64,000 nt of DNA from Hyphomicrobium sp. (GTDB taxonomy: Bacteria > Pseudomonadota > Alphaproteobacteria > Rhizobiales > Hyphomicrobiaceae). Numbering within the stretch: the stretch's first letter is position 1; each line of letters starts with the position of its first letter. Location: the NCBI RefSeq assembly GCF_009026145.1, contig NZ_WBUE01000002.1:243060-307059 (forward strand), written 5' to 3'. The position numbers and the translations under genes are program-made. Of this stretch, positions 9,864 through 18,763 are shown piece by piece. The notes under the pieces are model-generated. The model worked only from the letters and a program-made list of their open reading frames with translations. It was not told where the DNA came from and searched no databases.

Positions 9864-9902
9864 ATGCGACTTCTTGTGGTCGAATACAAAGTGCGCCTGT
9901 GA
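9864..9902 (+). CDS. 12-codon leader ORF coupled to the downstream gene
   Basis: ATG at 9864 follows a consensus GGAGGT by 7 bases and opens a 12-codon frame, MRLLVVEYKVRL, whose TGA overlaps the GTG start of the next gene (GTGA, 9899-9902). The peptide resembles the first residues of OmpR-type receiver domains (M-R-L-L-V-V-E-D) with the acidic residues replaced, which may be a relic or chance. The clear ribosome-binding site and 4-base overlap suggest a leader that loads ribosomes for the following gene. Confidence 0.4.
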   Translation: MRLLVVEYKVRL

Positions 9903-10738
9903 CGCTGGTCGCCAACCCTCGCAATCGCGGCCCCATCTGGGGCGAGTTCACGCGCGCCCAAAACCGGCAGGCCATCAGCAATCTGGCGCGCGCGTTCCAT
10001 CTGCCGCGCCCGCAGGCCAAAGCGGCCATACTCGTCATGCTCGGGGCGCTTACCCAATGTTTCGACGAGCAGACCCTAACGCGCGCGACGTTGGCGCGAC
10101 TGATCGAGCTACTCGGCAAGAACGACTACGAGCAGGTTCTGGAGACGCCGACGCTGATGGGGGCGACATCAACCCAGGTGATCGGCAATGACGCCCTCAC
10201 CACCCTGGCCGGCCGTGACGCGAGCAGCCGCATCACCAGCCGCGCCGCCGCCGCGGCAGGCATCAGCGAAATGATCGCCGAATACCTTTTGCCTGTCGTC
10301 GCCGCGATGTTCATGGGCGCACTGTCGGCGAAAACGCGAGCCAATCTGCTGGCGCTGGCGCGCAACGAGGCGGCCCCGGACGCCAATGCCCCACCGGCCG
10401 AGAGCAGCGCCGCTGCAATTCAACTGCCTGTCGGCCGCGGCAGCAGCGGCTTCTTCAGCGGCTCCACGGGGATTGCATCGGGCCTCGTCGACCCCGCGCG
10501 CGAAAGCCTATACCGCGAGCTTGCCGATCGCATTCGCGACAGCGGAAGAATGCCGGACGGGCGTGATCCGCTCAACGCTGCGCGGCAGATCATGGCCGAC
10601 GGTCTGGGCGTGCGGGCGCGCCACGCGCCGTGGCTCGCCCGTCTGCAACGATGGGGGGCCGGCGCGCTCCAGAGCGCCAGCGCGCAAACGCAAGAACGGC
10701 TGCGCAATCTGCGCAACCGTCAGCGCGACAAGACTTGA
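9899..10738 (+). CDS. DUF937-like protein of unknown function
   Basis: With a GTG start at 9899 the product is about 279 aa. Residues about 15-130 are helical and resemble DUF937 proteins (YidB-like): an N-terminal LARAFHLPRPQAKAAILVMLGALTQ segment, LIELLGKNDYEQVLE, then a GATSTQVIGNDALTTLAG turn. A hydrophobic helix (about 140-165) contains AEYLLPVVAAMFMGALSA. The rest is Ala/Ser/Gly-rich with a basic C-terminus. The frame is open from 9788, but the Arg-rich codons before 9899 do not look coding, and the strong ribosome-binding site belongs to the 12-codon leader. Function is unknown. Confidence 0.65.
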   Translation: MTLVANPRNRGPIWGEFTRAQNRQAISNLARAFHLPRPQAKAAILVMLGALTQCFDEQTLTRATLARLIELLGKNDYEQVLETPTLMGATSTQVIGNDALTTLAGRDASSRITSRAAAAAGISEMIAEYLLPVVAAMFMGALSAKTRANLLALARNEAAPDANAPPAESSAAAIQLPVGRGSSGFFSGSTGIASGLVDPARESLYRELADRIRDSGRMPDGRDPLNAARQIMADGLGVRARHAPWLARLQRWGAGALQSASAQTQERLRNLRNRQRDKT

Positions 10739-10745
10739 GCGTCGC

Positions 10746-11090
10746 CTATCGGCAGGGGCGCCCTTCGGCGTCGCAGGTCCAGCCTGCGGCCGAGCGCGAG
10801 CAGCCCATCCTCCTGCTCGCCGCCCGGCTGAAGCGCGCCCACGAGCTGCCGTACTCAAGGTCGGTGAAATCCTGCCATGAGCGGATGGCGGCACGCTGCG
10901 CGGCAGCTTTCGTCGATTGCGCTCCGCTGCTGCCGTAGTGCCAATGGTCCGACATGCACAGGCGACCGCCCTCGCGGCGCAGCGCGTGCATCGCCGCCAG
11001 CCCCGTCTCCGCCGCCATGCCCGCGGGCACGGCCAACGTGGTCGCCGTCACCGCGGCAACTGCTAACGCCAACATTGATTTGGGCAACAT
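10746..11090 (-). CDS. Small secreted cysteine-containing protein, unknown function
   Basis: From the ATG at 11090 the product is 114 aa with a Sec signal peptide (MLPKSMLALAVAAVTATTLA, probable cleavage after GMAA). The mature part has four Cys (LCMSDHWHYG; MGCSRSAAGWTCDAEGRPC) and a central Trp-rich segment IRSWQDFTDLEYGSSW. The three Cys near the C-terminus could form disulfides in the periplasm. It is convergent with the DUF937-like gene (7 bp between stops). I do not recognise a named family. Confidence 0.7.
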   Translation of the reverse strand: MLPKSMLALAVAAVTATTLAVPAGMAAETGLAAMHALRREGGRLCMSDHWHYGSSGAQSTKAAAQRAAIRSWQDFTDLEYGSSWARFSRAASRRMGCSRSAAGWTCDAEGRPCR

Positions 11091-11236
11091 CTCCACCCCC
11101 CAGTGCGTGAATTTTGCCATTGGCAGGGCGTGACAGTGCCAGATTCCGCTCAGGCTCTCGATAGCTGCGCGTGTGGCGTACGAGAAAAAGCGCACCGTGA
11201 GCGGCAAACAGGTCACAGCACGTCCTATTTGGCCGA

Positions 11237-11818
11237 TCAGAGCAGCGGTTCTTCATAGACGCGCTTGCCTTCCGACATCAGGCCCTTGATTGCGGCCGTG
11301 CCGCCGTCGTCGACGGCAATCAGCGCCGAGATCTTCTTGTCGCCGACCATCTTTTCAAGCTCGCGCCCGGTGCCCTCGGGGACGAAGAAGCTCTCGATAC
11401 CGTAGTGCAGGCCGACTACCATCGGCTCCTGCGGCTGATCCGGTGCCGGCCTGGCGACGTATTCGACGCGTCCCTTGATCACGACCTCGTCGGGCTTGAC
11501 CTCTGCGGGCGGTTCGCTCGCCCCGGCGACAGCCTGCCAGTTGTCGCCCTCCGACTTGCGCAACGTGACATAGAAGGGCTCGTTCCGCTTCGGCGGCGTG
11601 GCGCCGGGCGGCAGTTTGAAGCGCGAGATGTCGTAACCGAGAATGACGTAGTCGCCGCGGAAGAGTGAGCGCGGATCGACGGGGATCACCTCGAGCACGA
11701 CTTCGCGTCCGTTGGCCAGCAGCGAGGTGCGGTCCCAGATCATCCAGCCCAACACGGCCGCCTGCCCAAGGGCGACCACGGCGATCGCCAGCCACAGATT
11801 GCGTCGTTCTGACATCAT
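11237..11818 (-). CDS. GDYXXLXY-domain membrane-anchored protein
   Basis: The product is about 193 aa with one N-terminal membrane segment (LWLAIAVVALGQAAVLGWMIW). The signature FRGDYVILGYDISR follows at about residue 55, and the rest is beta-rich and periplasmic. The ATG at 11818 overlaps the stop of the upstream DUF2157 gene in ATGA, so the two are co-translated; this pairing is common. GDYXXLXY proteins have no assigned biochemical function, but the pairing with DUF2157 suggests a small membrane complex. Confidence 0.88.
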   Translation of the reverse strand: MMSERRNLWLAIAVVALGQAAVLGWMIWDRTSLLANGREVVLEVIPVDPRSLFRGDYVILGYDISRFKLPPGATPPKRNEPFYVTLRKSEGDNWQAVAGASEPPAEVKPDEVVIKGRVEYVARPAPDQPQEPMVVGLHYGIESFFVPEGTGRELEKMVGDKKISALIAVDDGGTAAIKGLMSEGKRVYEEPLL

Positions 11819-12912
11819 GGCGCGGGCTCCATACTCGGTTGCACGCGCGCGTGCAGGCGATAGGCGACGACCGAGAGCAGGATGACGAGGACGCCCGCCG
11901 AAAGGAAGAACAGGGACGAGCCGAGCAGCGTGCCGACGGTCTTGAAGTAGAGACCCAGCACCTCGATGGAGAAGCCGGCGTAACCGAGCCATAGCAGCGC
12001 CGGGCTGCCCATCTTGAGGCCGAGGCCGACGCCGCCGAGAACGAGCGCGAGCGCGAGAAGCGCCAGGAGAATGAAATAGTCGAGCGGCATCGACTTGATG
12101 AACTGCAGCGCGAACAGCCCGGCGAAGGCAATGGTCATGCCGTAGGCGATGGCTGGCGTCGACCAGCCGGAGAGCCGCTCATCGGCGATCGGCGCCGCCA
12201 CCCCCGCCGCGGCGATGAGGAGGCCGATGCCGACGACCACGCCATGGCCGTCCCCATCGAACAGGAAATACCCAAGGCTGATGATCCACAGCGCCATGGC
12301 GACGGCGGCAAGGTGCAGGCCTCCCAACCAGCGCTGCCAGGCAATGGCGACGGTCACGGCGCCCCAGCCAAGCAGGAATGCCCAGTGCACCTCGCCAGAG
12401 TCGCTCATCTCCCAGCCGGTCCACAGGCCGACGAGCAGCATTGCGAGCGCGAGCGCCGGATTGGATTTGAGGATGACGCCGGCGGCGAGCGCGCCCAGCG
12501 CCCAGGTGAGCACGGCGTCGGGGGCGTGCCCCTCGATATGGAACATCTGCGCGATGAGCATGATGCCGGCACCGAACAGCGCCACTCCGGCGAGGATGGC
12601 GGCATGCGCGAAGGTCGGGTGCTTGCGCTCGAAGAGGACGCCGGCGATGCCATAGGCGGCAAACAGGCCGCCGAAAATCAGCGCCAGGCGGAACAAGCGC
12701 GGCATCTCGCTCCAATGCGCGGCGACGAAGCTCATGGCGCCGAAGCCAATGAGCACGGCCCCGAGGATGCCGAGCGCCGAAGCAAGATCGAGCTTGCTGC
12801 CTTGTCCGGTGGCGATATCGCGGCGGATGGCGGCTTCGCCGTCGGCGCCGATCCAGCCGGCTTCACGCCAGCGCACGAGGTCGCGGTCGAGGCGCTTGGC
12901 ATAGCGTGACAT
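11815..12912 (-). CDS. DUF2157 polytopic membrane protein
   Basis: Starting at ATG 12912 (MSRYAKRLDRDL), the 365-aa protein has a short cytoplasmic N-terminal domain (RWREAGWIGADGEAAIRRDI) that is the DUF2157 signature. It is followed by about ten hydrophobic segments. The frame is open to 12972, but the extra codons lack similarity to the family start. It overlaps the downstream GDYXXLXY gene by 4 bp. No transporter motif is visible and the function is unknown. Confidence 0.87.
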   Translation of the reverse strand: MSRYAKRLDRDLVRWREAGWIGADGEAAIRRDIATGQGSKLDLASALGILGAVLIGFGAMSFVAAHWSEMPRLFRLALIFGGLFAAYGIAGVLFERKHPTFAHAAILAGVALFGAGIMLIAQMFHIEGHAPDAVLTWALGALAAGVILKSNPALALAMLLVGLWTGWEMSDSGEVHWAFLLGWGAVTVAIAWQRWLGGLHLAAVAMALWIISLGYFLFDGDGHGVVVGIGLLIAAAGVAAPIADERLSGWSTPAIAYGMTIAFAGLFALQFIKSMPLDYFILLALLALALVLGGVGLGLKMGSPALLWLGYAGFSIEVLGLYFKTVGTLLGSSLFFLSAGVLVILLSVVAYRLHARVQPSMEPAP

Positions 12913-13057
12913 GGCGGTATCCCGGCGGCTTTTGGCGCTGCGGACGATATCCGGGGGCGGGGCGCAAAACAATGTCGGGAATGCGGCTGCGCTGTGCGCC
13001 CGGCATTAAGGTTGCCCGCGTTGAGGGAAGCGTTGCTTTCCTTTAGCCTGCGCCCCC

Positions 13058-14473
13058 ATGCAAGAGATGAAGCCAATTCATGTCGTGGGCGGCGGCCTCG
13101 CCGGCTCGGAGGCGGCGTGGCAGATCGCGACTGCCGGCGTGCCCGTCGTGCTGCACGAGATGCGCCCGCAGCGCATGACCGACGCGCACAAGGGCGACCG
13201 GCTGGCCGAGCTCGTATGCTCCAACTCGTTCCGCTCCGACGACTGGGAGACGAACGCCGTCGGCCTCTTGCACGAGGAGATGCGCCGTGCCGGCTCGCTG
13301 ATCCTCGCCGCGGGCGATCGCCACAAGCTGCCGGCAGGCGGGGCGCTCGCCGTCGACCGCGATGGCTTTGCGGCCGAGGTGACGGATCGCCTCGCGACGC
13401 ATCCGCTCGTCGCCGTCGAACGGTCGGAAATCGCGGACCTGCCGCCGAAGGAGTGGGACAGCATCATCATAGCCACCGGCCCCCTCACCTCGCCAGAGCT
13501 CAGCGAGGCCATCCGCAAGCTGACCGGCGAGCGCGACCTCGCTTTCTTCGACGCCATCGCCCCCGTCGTGCATCGCGAGTCGATCGACACTTCCATTGCC
13601 TGGTTCCAGTCGCGCTACGGCAAGACAGGCCCCGCCGGCACCGGCGCCGACTATCTCAACTGCCCGATGACGCGCGAGGAGTACAACGCGTTCGTAGATG
13701 CCCTGCTCGCCGGCGAGAAGACGAGCTTCAAGGAGTGGGAGGCCTCGACGCCCTACTTCGACGGCTGCCTGCCCATCGAGGTGATGGCCGAGCGCGGGCG
13801 CGACACGCTGCGCTTCGGGCCGATGAAGCCGGTGGGACTCGACGATCCGCGCACCGGCCGCTGGCCCTACGCCGTCGTGCAGCTGCGCCAGGACAATGCG
13901 CTCGGCACACTGTGGAACATGGTCGGCTTCCAGACCAAGCTGAAACACGCCGAGCAGGTGCGCATCTTTCGCATGATCCCCGGACTGGGCGAAGCCGAGT
14001 TCGCGCGCCTCGGCGGCCTGCACCGCAACACCTTCCTCAACAGCCCGAAGCTGCTCGATGCTTCTCTGCGCCTCAAAGCGATGCCGCGCTTGCGTTTCGC
14101 CGGGCAGATCACCGGCGTCGAGGGCTATGTCGAGAGCGCAGCCATCGGTCTGTTGACCGGGCGCTTCGCCGCCGCCGAGCGTCTGGGGCATGCCTGCGCG
14201 CCACCGCCGCCGACGACGGCCCTCGGTGCCCTCATAGGGCATATCACCGGCGGTCACCTCTCCGCCGACGATGGCCGCGCATCATCGTTCCAGCCGATGA
14301 ACATCAACTATGGGCTGCTGCCGGAGATCGAGCCGCCGGCGCAAGACGCCGATGGCAAGCGCCTCAGGGCCAAGGAGCGCGGCCGCGCCAAGAAGCGTTT
14401 GATGAGCCTGCGCGCGCTGGCCGACATTGACCGCTGGCTGGCCGGGAACGCGCTACCGGCCGCAGCGGAGTAA
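13058..14473 (+). CDS. trmFO: Methylenetetrahydrofolate-tRNA-(uracil-5-)-methyltransferase
   Basis: TrmFO uses methylenetetrahydrofolate and FAD to methylate uridine 54 in the T loop of tRNA. The 471-aa protein has the FAD-binding [13 protein letters not shown] motif at residues 8-20, the conserved EMRP and [11 protein letters not shown] sequences, and the later [23 protein letters not shown] region with the conserved active-site Cys. [11 protein letters not shown] and [12 protein letters not shown] near the C-terminus are also family hallmarks. It ends 6 bp before the stop of the convergent SGNH hydrolase gene. Confidence 0.97.
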   Translation: MQEMKPIHVVGGGLAGSEAAWQIATAGVPVVLHEMRPQRMTDAHKGDRLAELVCSNSFRSDDWETNAVGLLHEEMRRAGSLILAAGDRHKLPAGGALAVDRDGFAAEVTDRLATHPLVAVERSEIADLPPKEWDSIIIATGPLTSPELSEAIRKLTGERDLAFFDAIAPVVHRESIDTSIAWFQSRYGKTGPAGTGADYLNCPMTREEYNAFVDALLAGEKTSFKEWEASTPYFDGCLPIEVMAERGRDTLRFGPMKPVGLDDPRTGRWPYAVVQLRQDNALGTLWNMVGFQTKLKHAEQVRIFRMIPGLGEAEFARLGGLHRNTFLNSPKLLDASLRLKAMPRLRFAGQITGVEGYVESAAIGLLTGRFAAAERLGHACAPPPPTTALGALIGHITGGHLSADDGRASSFQPMNINYGLLPEIEPPAQDADGKRLRAKERGRAKKRLMSLRALADIDRWLAGNALPAAAE

Positions 14474-14479
14474 GCGAGC

Positions 14480-16438
14480 TCACTGCAGCCCGATGGAGCT
14501 CGACGGCGCAGCGATGCCCGCCGCCGGCAACGGCTGCTCCGGCCCCTGGCCATATTTCGCCAATACGCCGCGTGCCTTGTGCACGACGGCATCGGCGATA
14601 GCCGCCTGCCCCTCCGCCGTGGGATGGAAGGCGCCCGAGTACGTCGCCGCGAGCACCAGCTGGAACCAGGAGAAAGCGTCGAGCTTCAGCACCTTCTGCA
14701 AGAGCGAGGCGGCGACGTGGAAGTTGCCGGTCATGAAGGCATCGTTGGGCGTGCGGAACCAGCGCTGGCGCGATGCATAGGCTTTGAAGTCGGCTGGGTT
14801 ATACGGCCGCCAGCCCTCCGCCGTCTTGCGCGGCAGGCGCAGGTCGTCGGCGATGTTGGCACCGTCGTAGGTCGTGCCAGCGCAGATGCCGCGGCCGATA
14901 AACTCGCGCCGATGTCCATCGACGAATGTCCACTGATAGTGCTCGGCGGCTTCCTTCATGGCGTTGTTGAGCTTGTCGGCGATCCATGTGCCGACGCGCA
15001 CCTTCGCCTCGCTGAGGGCGAAGTCGGGGAGCACATCCATACCGGCGACACCATCAGGGCAGGTGCTGGTGCCATCGCCCTGCAGGGCAAGGCCCGGGTA
15101 CGCCGTAAGCAGCACGCGGTCGGACTGCTCCCACGGGATGTGCAGCAAATAATGGATGGCGCGGTTGAGCGACTTGTAGCGCAGGATCAGCGCCTCGAGG
15201 CCGAGGCTCGCGTCATCGAGATCGTGCACCTGTCCGAACCAGCCGCCGAGCTTGCGCAGCGTCGATTCGTCGGACAGCACCGAGTTGGCGAGCAGGCGCG
15301 AGAAGCCGACATCGTTGCCGCCGACCGATACGAGCATGAGGTCGATCTTGCGCGCATTGATCGGGTCGCACTTGCGCAGCACCAGGCCGCCCTTCAGCTC
15401 CGGGATCGTACCGTCCATGTGATAGGCCTCGGGCAGATCCTGCATCGGCGCCTCGTGCTCGTCGCATTGGGCGGAAGCGATGGCGGAGATTTGCGACATG
15501 TCGGTCGGGTTGGGCACCCATTCGTTGCCGGCGTAGCGCAGGAAGAGGCCGTAAGTCACCTCCGAGCCTGAGCAGGCGACGCCGACATAGGTGACGGCGC
15601 GGTGATCGTCCTCGAGGCCGAGCTGCAGCGCCACCCGCAGCTGATGCGAATAGAGCGAGCGGTGACAGCCCTGATCGGTCCAGCGGGCGTTCTCCTGGAT
15701 GAATGCCTTGTCGCCGATTTGCTTCCAAGGGCCGACGCGCGCCGGATAGCCGGTGAGATCGACGCCGCCCGAGCGCTCGCCGTAGTCGGCGGTGCGATCG
15801 CGCGAGAAGCGCACCGGCACGTCCGGATTGCCTTCGCCGGAGGCGAAGCTGTCACCCATGCCGACGACGAGGAGATCGCGTACGCGCACCTCCTCGCTAG
15901 CCACCTCGCGGCCGCCGATCTCGACGCTCACCGCGGCGCCATCCGGGTAGGGGATTTCGAAGTGCACCTCCTCGCTGCAGGCCTGCGTGACGACATCGCC
16001 GCGCAGCGCGCCACCATGGGGGGCGGTGAGCCACGTGCAGCTCAACCCCGCCGCCTCGTCGACCTTGTTGATCTTGAGGGCGACACGGTGCGACTTCGGA
16101 TTGATGTAGCTGCGGCCGTCCTTGCACACGAAGCGGTTGGTGCGTGCGTTCCAGCACGTGTCGCGAAACATTGTCTCGGCCCAACCGTCCTCGTGGCGCG
16201 CGCTCAACGCCTGCTCGGAAGCGAGGATGGGCCGCTGCAGCTGGTCTTCGGGCGGCAAGGCGAGAAATGTCGCGCGGTGCACCTCGGTGTCGGCCGCGTC
16301 AGAAAAGAAGCGGAACGAATTCTCGACGTGCCAGGTGATCGTTGGAACGGGCAGCGGGGCGACCTGCGCCAGGCTCGACGAGCCCGGCACAACGACCGAC
16401 ACGAGCAGCGCCATGCATAGGGCTGCCGTTCGCGACAT
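14480..16438 (-). CDS. Large secreted SGNH/GDSL-like hydrolase
   Basis: From ATG 16438 the 652-aa precursor has a signal peptide (MSRTAALCMALLVSVVVPGSSSLA). An N-terminal beta-rich region of about 190 aa follows, then an SGNH hydrolase domain. Catalytic blocks seen are GDSFASGEG (Ser nucleophile, about residue 195), SVGGNDVGF (block III Asn) and FHPTAEGQ (block V His with an upstream acidic residue). SGNH enzymes are esterases or lipases on acyl or acetyl esters. The N-terminal extension and inserts make it about three times longer than minimal SGNH enzymes; several Cys in the mature part suggest a disulfide-bonded periplasmic or extracellular enzyme. The substrate is unknown. Confidence 0.85.
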   Translation of the reverse strand: MSRTAALCMALLVSVVVPGSSSLAQVAPLPVPTITWHVENSFRFFSDAADTEVHRATFLALPPEDQLQRPILASEQALSARHEDGWAETMFRDTCWNARTNRFVCKDGRSYINPKSHRVALKINKVDEAAGLSCTWLTAPHGGALRGDVVTQACSEEVHFEIPYPDGAAVSVEIGGREVASEEVRVRDLLVVGMGDSFASGEGNPDVPVRFSRDRTADYGERSGGVDLTGYPARVGPWKQIGDKAFIQENARWTDQGCHRSLYSHQLRVALQLGLEDDHRAVTYVGVACSGSEVTYGLFLRYAGNEWVPNPTDMSQISAIASAQCDEHEAPMQDLPEAYHMDGTIPELKGGLVLRKCDPINARKIDLMLVSVGGNDVGFSRLLANSVLSDESTLRKLGGWFGQVHDLDDASLGLEALILRYKSLNRAIHYLLHIPWEQSDRVLLTAYPGLALQGDGTSTCPDGVAGMDVLPDFALSEAKVRVGTWIADKLNNAMKEAAEHYQWTFVDGHRREFIGRGICAGTTYDGANIADDLRLPRKTAEGWRPYNPADFKAYASRQRWFRTPNDAFMTGNFHVAASLLQKVLKLDAFSWFQLVLAATYSGAFHPTAEGQAAIADAVVHKARGVLAKYGQGPEQPLPAAGIAAPSSSIGLQ

Positions 16439-16473
16439 TAGCGACCCTCTCCTCGTCGCCTGCTGTTGCAGGC

Positions 16474-17289
16474 CTAGAAGCGACCCCGCCATCGCGCTTG
16501 GAGGATCCGCCACACGCGCGACAGGGGCGAGATCGTTGCTTGCTCACAGGCGATATTGGGACCCAAGCCTTCCAAAGCCGCCAAATAGGGCTCCACGAGG
16601 GCAGCCGGCAGCACGGCCGGCATGGTTGCCGGCGCAAGTGCCATCGAGCGCCGCGCTTGGGTGAGGCAGGCTCTCGTGTCGGCGAGCAGCGGCCCGAGGG
16701 TTGCGTCCCAGTCAACCGTGGCACCATCCGACAACGGATTGCGGCCCTTGCTCAGGAGCGGCGGCAGAGCGCGCAGTAGTTGCACGCGCCCATAGGCGCG
16801 GGCGGCAGCTGCGATCAGGGCAGCGGAGGCGGGCGTTTCGGCGTTGCCCAAAGGTCGTGCAGCCAGGCGAAACGCCGCACCCTGGCTCGCGTCGGCAAAA
16901 GCATCGACGGCGCCGGCATCGTGCAGAGCGCCCGGGTGCAGCAACTGAGCATAAGCATCGATGATCGACGCCAGCTCTTGCTCGGGTAGTAGCCCGGCGG
17001 CGATGGCGCGGCGCAGCCAGTCGGCGAGCGGAGCGCCCGTCGCCTCCTGCGCCGACCGGTCGGCGAGTGCCTCGCGCCACCACTGCAGGCGAATCTCCAC
17101 CATCACCGGCTCACGCACGGTGACGGGGATGCGTGCGATCTCGCCGTGAAACGCGGCGATAGCCATGAGAGCGTTGCGCGCCGACTGGGGCGCGAGTAGC
17201 GCCGCGAGGTAGCGATCATAGTCGAGGTCGCGCGCCGCCGCGCGCACGGCGGCTTCCTCGTCTCGCAGCTTGGCGTCGTCCACTGTCAT
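16474..17289 (-). CDS. Squalene/phytoene synthase-like protein (NDUFAF6-like)
   Basis: The 271-aa protein has the all-alpha trans-isoprenyl synthase fold signature (YLAALLAPQSARNALMAIAAFHGEIARI, then RLQWWREAL). The Asp-rich metal-binding motifs of true squalene or phytoene synthases are missing: the first region reads FHGEIARI and the second YGRVQLLRALPPL. This matches the NDUFAF6 group, catalytically inactive relatives needed for respiratory complex I assembly. It lies just downstream of the NDUFAF3-like gene and secDF, supporting an assembly role rather than terpenoid synthesis. The start at 17289 avoids the overlap with the upstream gene that the longer frame to 17370 would give. Confidence 0.82.
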   Translation of the reverse strand: MTVDDAKLRDEEAAVRAAARDLDYDRYLAALLAPQSARNALMAIAAFHGEIARIPVTVREPVMVEIRLQWWREALADRSAQEATGAPLADWLRRAIAAGLLPEQELASIIDAYAQLLHPGALHDAGAVDAFADASQGAAFRLAARPLGNAETPASAALIAAAARAYGRVQLLRALPPLLSKGRNPLSDGATVDWDATLGPLLADTRACLTQARRSMALAPATMPAVLPAALVEPYLAALEGLGPNIACEQATISPLSRVWRILQARWRGRF

Positions 17290-17314
17290 CGGCGCCCTTT
17301 CGCGGACGAGGCCC

Positions 17315-17692
17315 TCAATCGACGGCGATGAGGCCGGCGCCGAAGTCGCGCCCTTCCGCCAGCAGCACATTATACGTGCGCGCGGCAGCGCCGGTGCTCA
17401 TCGGCTCAAGGCCGAGGCCGGCGTCGGCGAACAGCCTGGCGATGGGGGCGGGCGGCATGCGGTGCTCGCGTCCCGTCCCTAAGAGCACGAAGGCCGGGCG
17501 CGCCAGCTCCGCGATGAACCTCGCACAGTGCTCCGGCGTCAGGTCGTCGAGTTCGGCGACGTCCCAGCCGTAGATGCCGCTCGGCAGGATGAGCAGCGAG
17601 CCGCGGTGGCTCATGCCGGCGAAACGGAAGCCGCCGTTGCCATAGGCATCGATGGGGGCGCGGCCGGGAAAGTGGGCTGGGACCGATGGCAT
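17315..17692 (-). CDS. Mth938-domain protein (NDUFAF3 homologue)
   Basis: This 125-aa Mth938/DUF498 protein has the family sequence AYGNGGFRFAG, HRGSLLILPSGIYGWDV, and FVLLGTGREHRMPP. The human homologue NDUFAF3 is a complex I assembly factor, and clustering of bacterial homologues with secD, secF and yajC has been noted in connection with that protein. Here it is 22 bp downstream of secF and 25 bp upstream of the NDUFAF6-like gene. A link between membrane insertion and complex I assembly is an inference from that order. Confidence 0.9.
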   Translation of the reverse strand: MPSVPAHFPGRAPIDAYGNGGFRFAGMSHRGSLLILPSGIYGWDVAELDDLTPEHCARFIAELARPAFVLLGTGREHRMPPAPIARLFADAGLGLEPMSTGAAARTYNVLLAEGRDFGAGLIAVD

Positions 17693-17714
17693 CGGGGGCC
17701 CCGCCAGCCGAGCG

Positions 17715-18752
17715 TCAACGGCGCGGGCTGACGGCCTTCTTGGCAGGAGCCGGCCTCGCCGCGGCGGCGCCGGCCGCGCTCGCCGGCGCGATAGCAGCCG
17801 GTGCGGCGTCCTTCGCCTTGGGCGCCGTACCTACCGTCTCGCGCTTCAAGCCCAGATATCCCAACAGCGGCGCGGCGATGAACATCGACGAGTAGGTGCC
17901 GATCAGGATGCCGAACAGCATGGCGAACGAGAAATTGCGGATCACCTCGCCACCGAAGATGAGCAGCGCGAGAATGCCGGCGATAGCCGTCATGCCGGTC
18001 AGGATAGTGCGCGACAGCGTCTCGTTGATCGAGATGTTGAGCAGCTCGTCAAGCTCCATGCGCTTGAACTTACGCAAGTTCTCACGGATGCGGTCGGACA
18101 CGACGACGGTGTCGTTCACCGAGTAGCCGAGAATGGTGAGTAGCGCGGCGACGATCGACAGATCGAACTCCAGCTGCAGCAGCGAGAACACGCCGACGGT
18201 CACCAAGACGTCGTGCGCCAGGGCGACCACGGCGCCGGCGGCGAACTGCCATTCGAACCGGAACCAGACATAAACGATGATGGCGAGAATGGAGCACAAC
18301 ACCGCGATCATGCCGGTGCGACGCAGTTCGCTGGATACCGCTGGTCCAACCACCTCGATGCGCCGCTGCGTGTAGTCGGCACCCAGCGTATCGATGACCT
18401 TCTTCATGGCCGCCTGCTGCTCGGCCTCGCCGCCCGGCTGCTGCTCGACGCGGATCAGCACATCGGTGTCGTTACCGAAGCTCTGGATCTGCACGTCGCC
18501 CAGGCCGAGGCTGCTTAGCTTCGAGCGTATATCGGCGAGATCGGCGGGGCCGTTCTTGTGCTGCACCTCGATGAGCGAGCCGCCGATGAAGTCGACGCCG
18601 TAGTTCAGCCCGCGCGTGAAGAAGAGCGCCAGCGACAGTGCCATGAACACGAGCGACAGCGTGAAGCAGATGCCCTTTAAGCGCATGAAGGGCAGCCGCG
18701 TGTTGTGCGGGAAGAAGTCGAAGCCCTTGAAGTCGGGAATGGGGAAGAACAT
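17715..18752 (-). CDS. secF: Protein translocase subunit SecF
   Basis: SecF pairs with SecD to use the proton gradient for late steps of Sec export. The 345-aa protein has a first membrane segment followed by the LNYGVDFIGGSLIEV motif and a periplasmic P1 domain. Five further segments include VGVFSLLQLEFDLSIVAALLTILGYSVNDTVVVSDRIREN, typical of SecF. An Ala/Pro-rich basic tail of about 35 aa at the C-terminus is variable in the family. It lies 11 bp downstream of secD. Confidence 0.97.
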   Translation of the reverse strand: MFFPIPDFKGFDFFPHNTRLPFMRLKGICFTLSLVFMALSLALFFTRGLNYGVDFIGGSLIEVQHKNGPADLADIRSKLSSLGLGDVQIQSFGNDTDVLIRVEQQPGGEAEQQAAMKKVIDTLGADYTQRRIEVVGPAVSSELRRTGMIAVLCSILAIIVYVWFRFEWQFAAGAVVALAHDVLVTVGVFSLLQLEFDLSIVAALLTILGYSVNDTVVVSDRIRENLRKFKRMELDELLNISINETLSRTILTGMTAIAGILALLIFGGEVIRNFSFAMLFGILIGTYSSMFIAAPLLGYLGLKRETVGTAPKAKDAAPAAIAPASAAGAAAARPAPAKKAVSPRR

Positions 18753-18763
18753 CGCTTGCCTCT

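Noticed and set aside
13043..14257. 404-codon minus-strand open frame opposite trmFO
   Set aside because: Antisense shadow of a complete trmFO gene.
16474..17289. True squalene or phytoene synthase for hopanoid or carotenoid synthesis
   Set aside because: Both Asp-rich metal-binding motifs are missing and no hopanoid or carotenoid genes are nearby.
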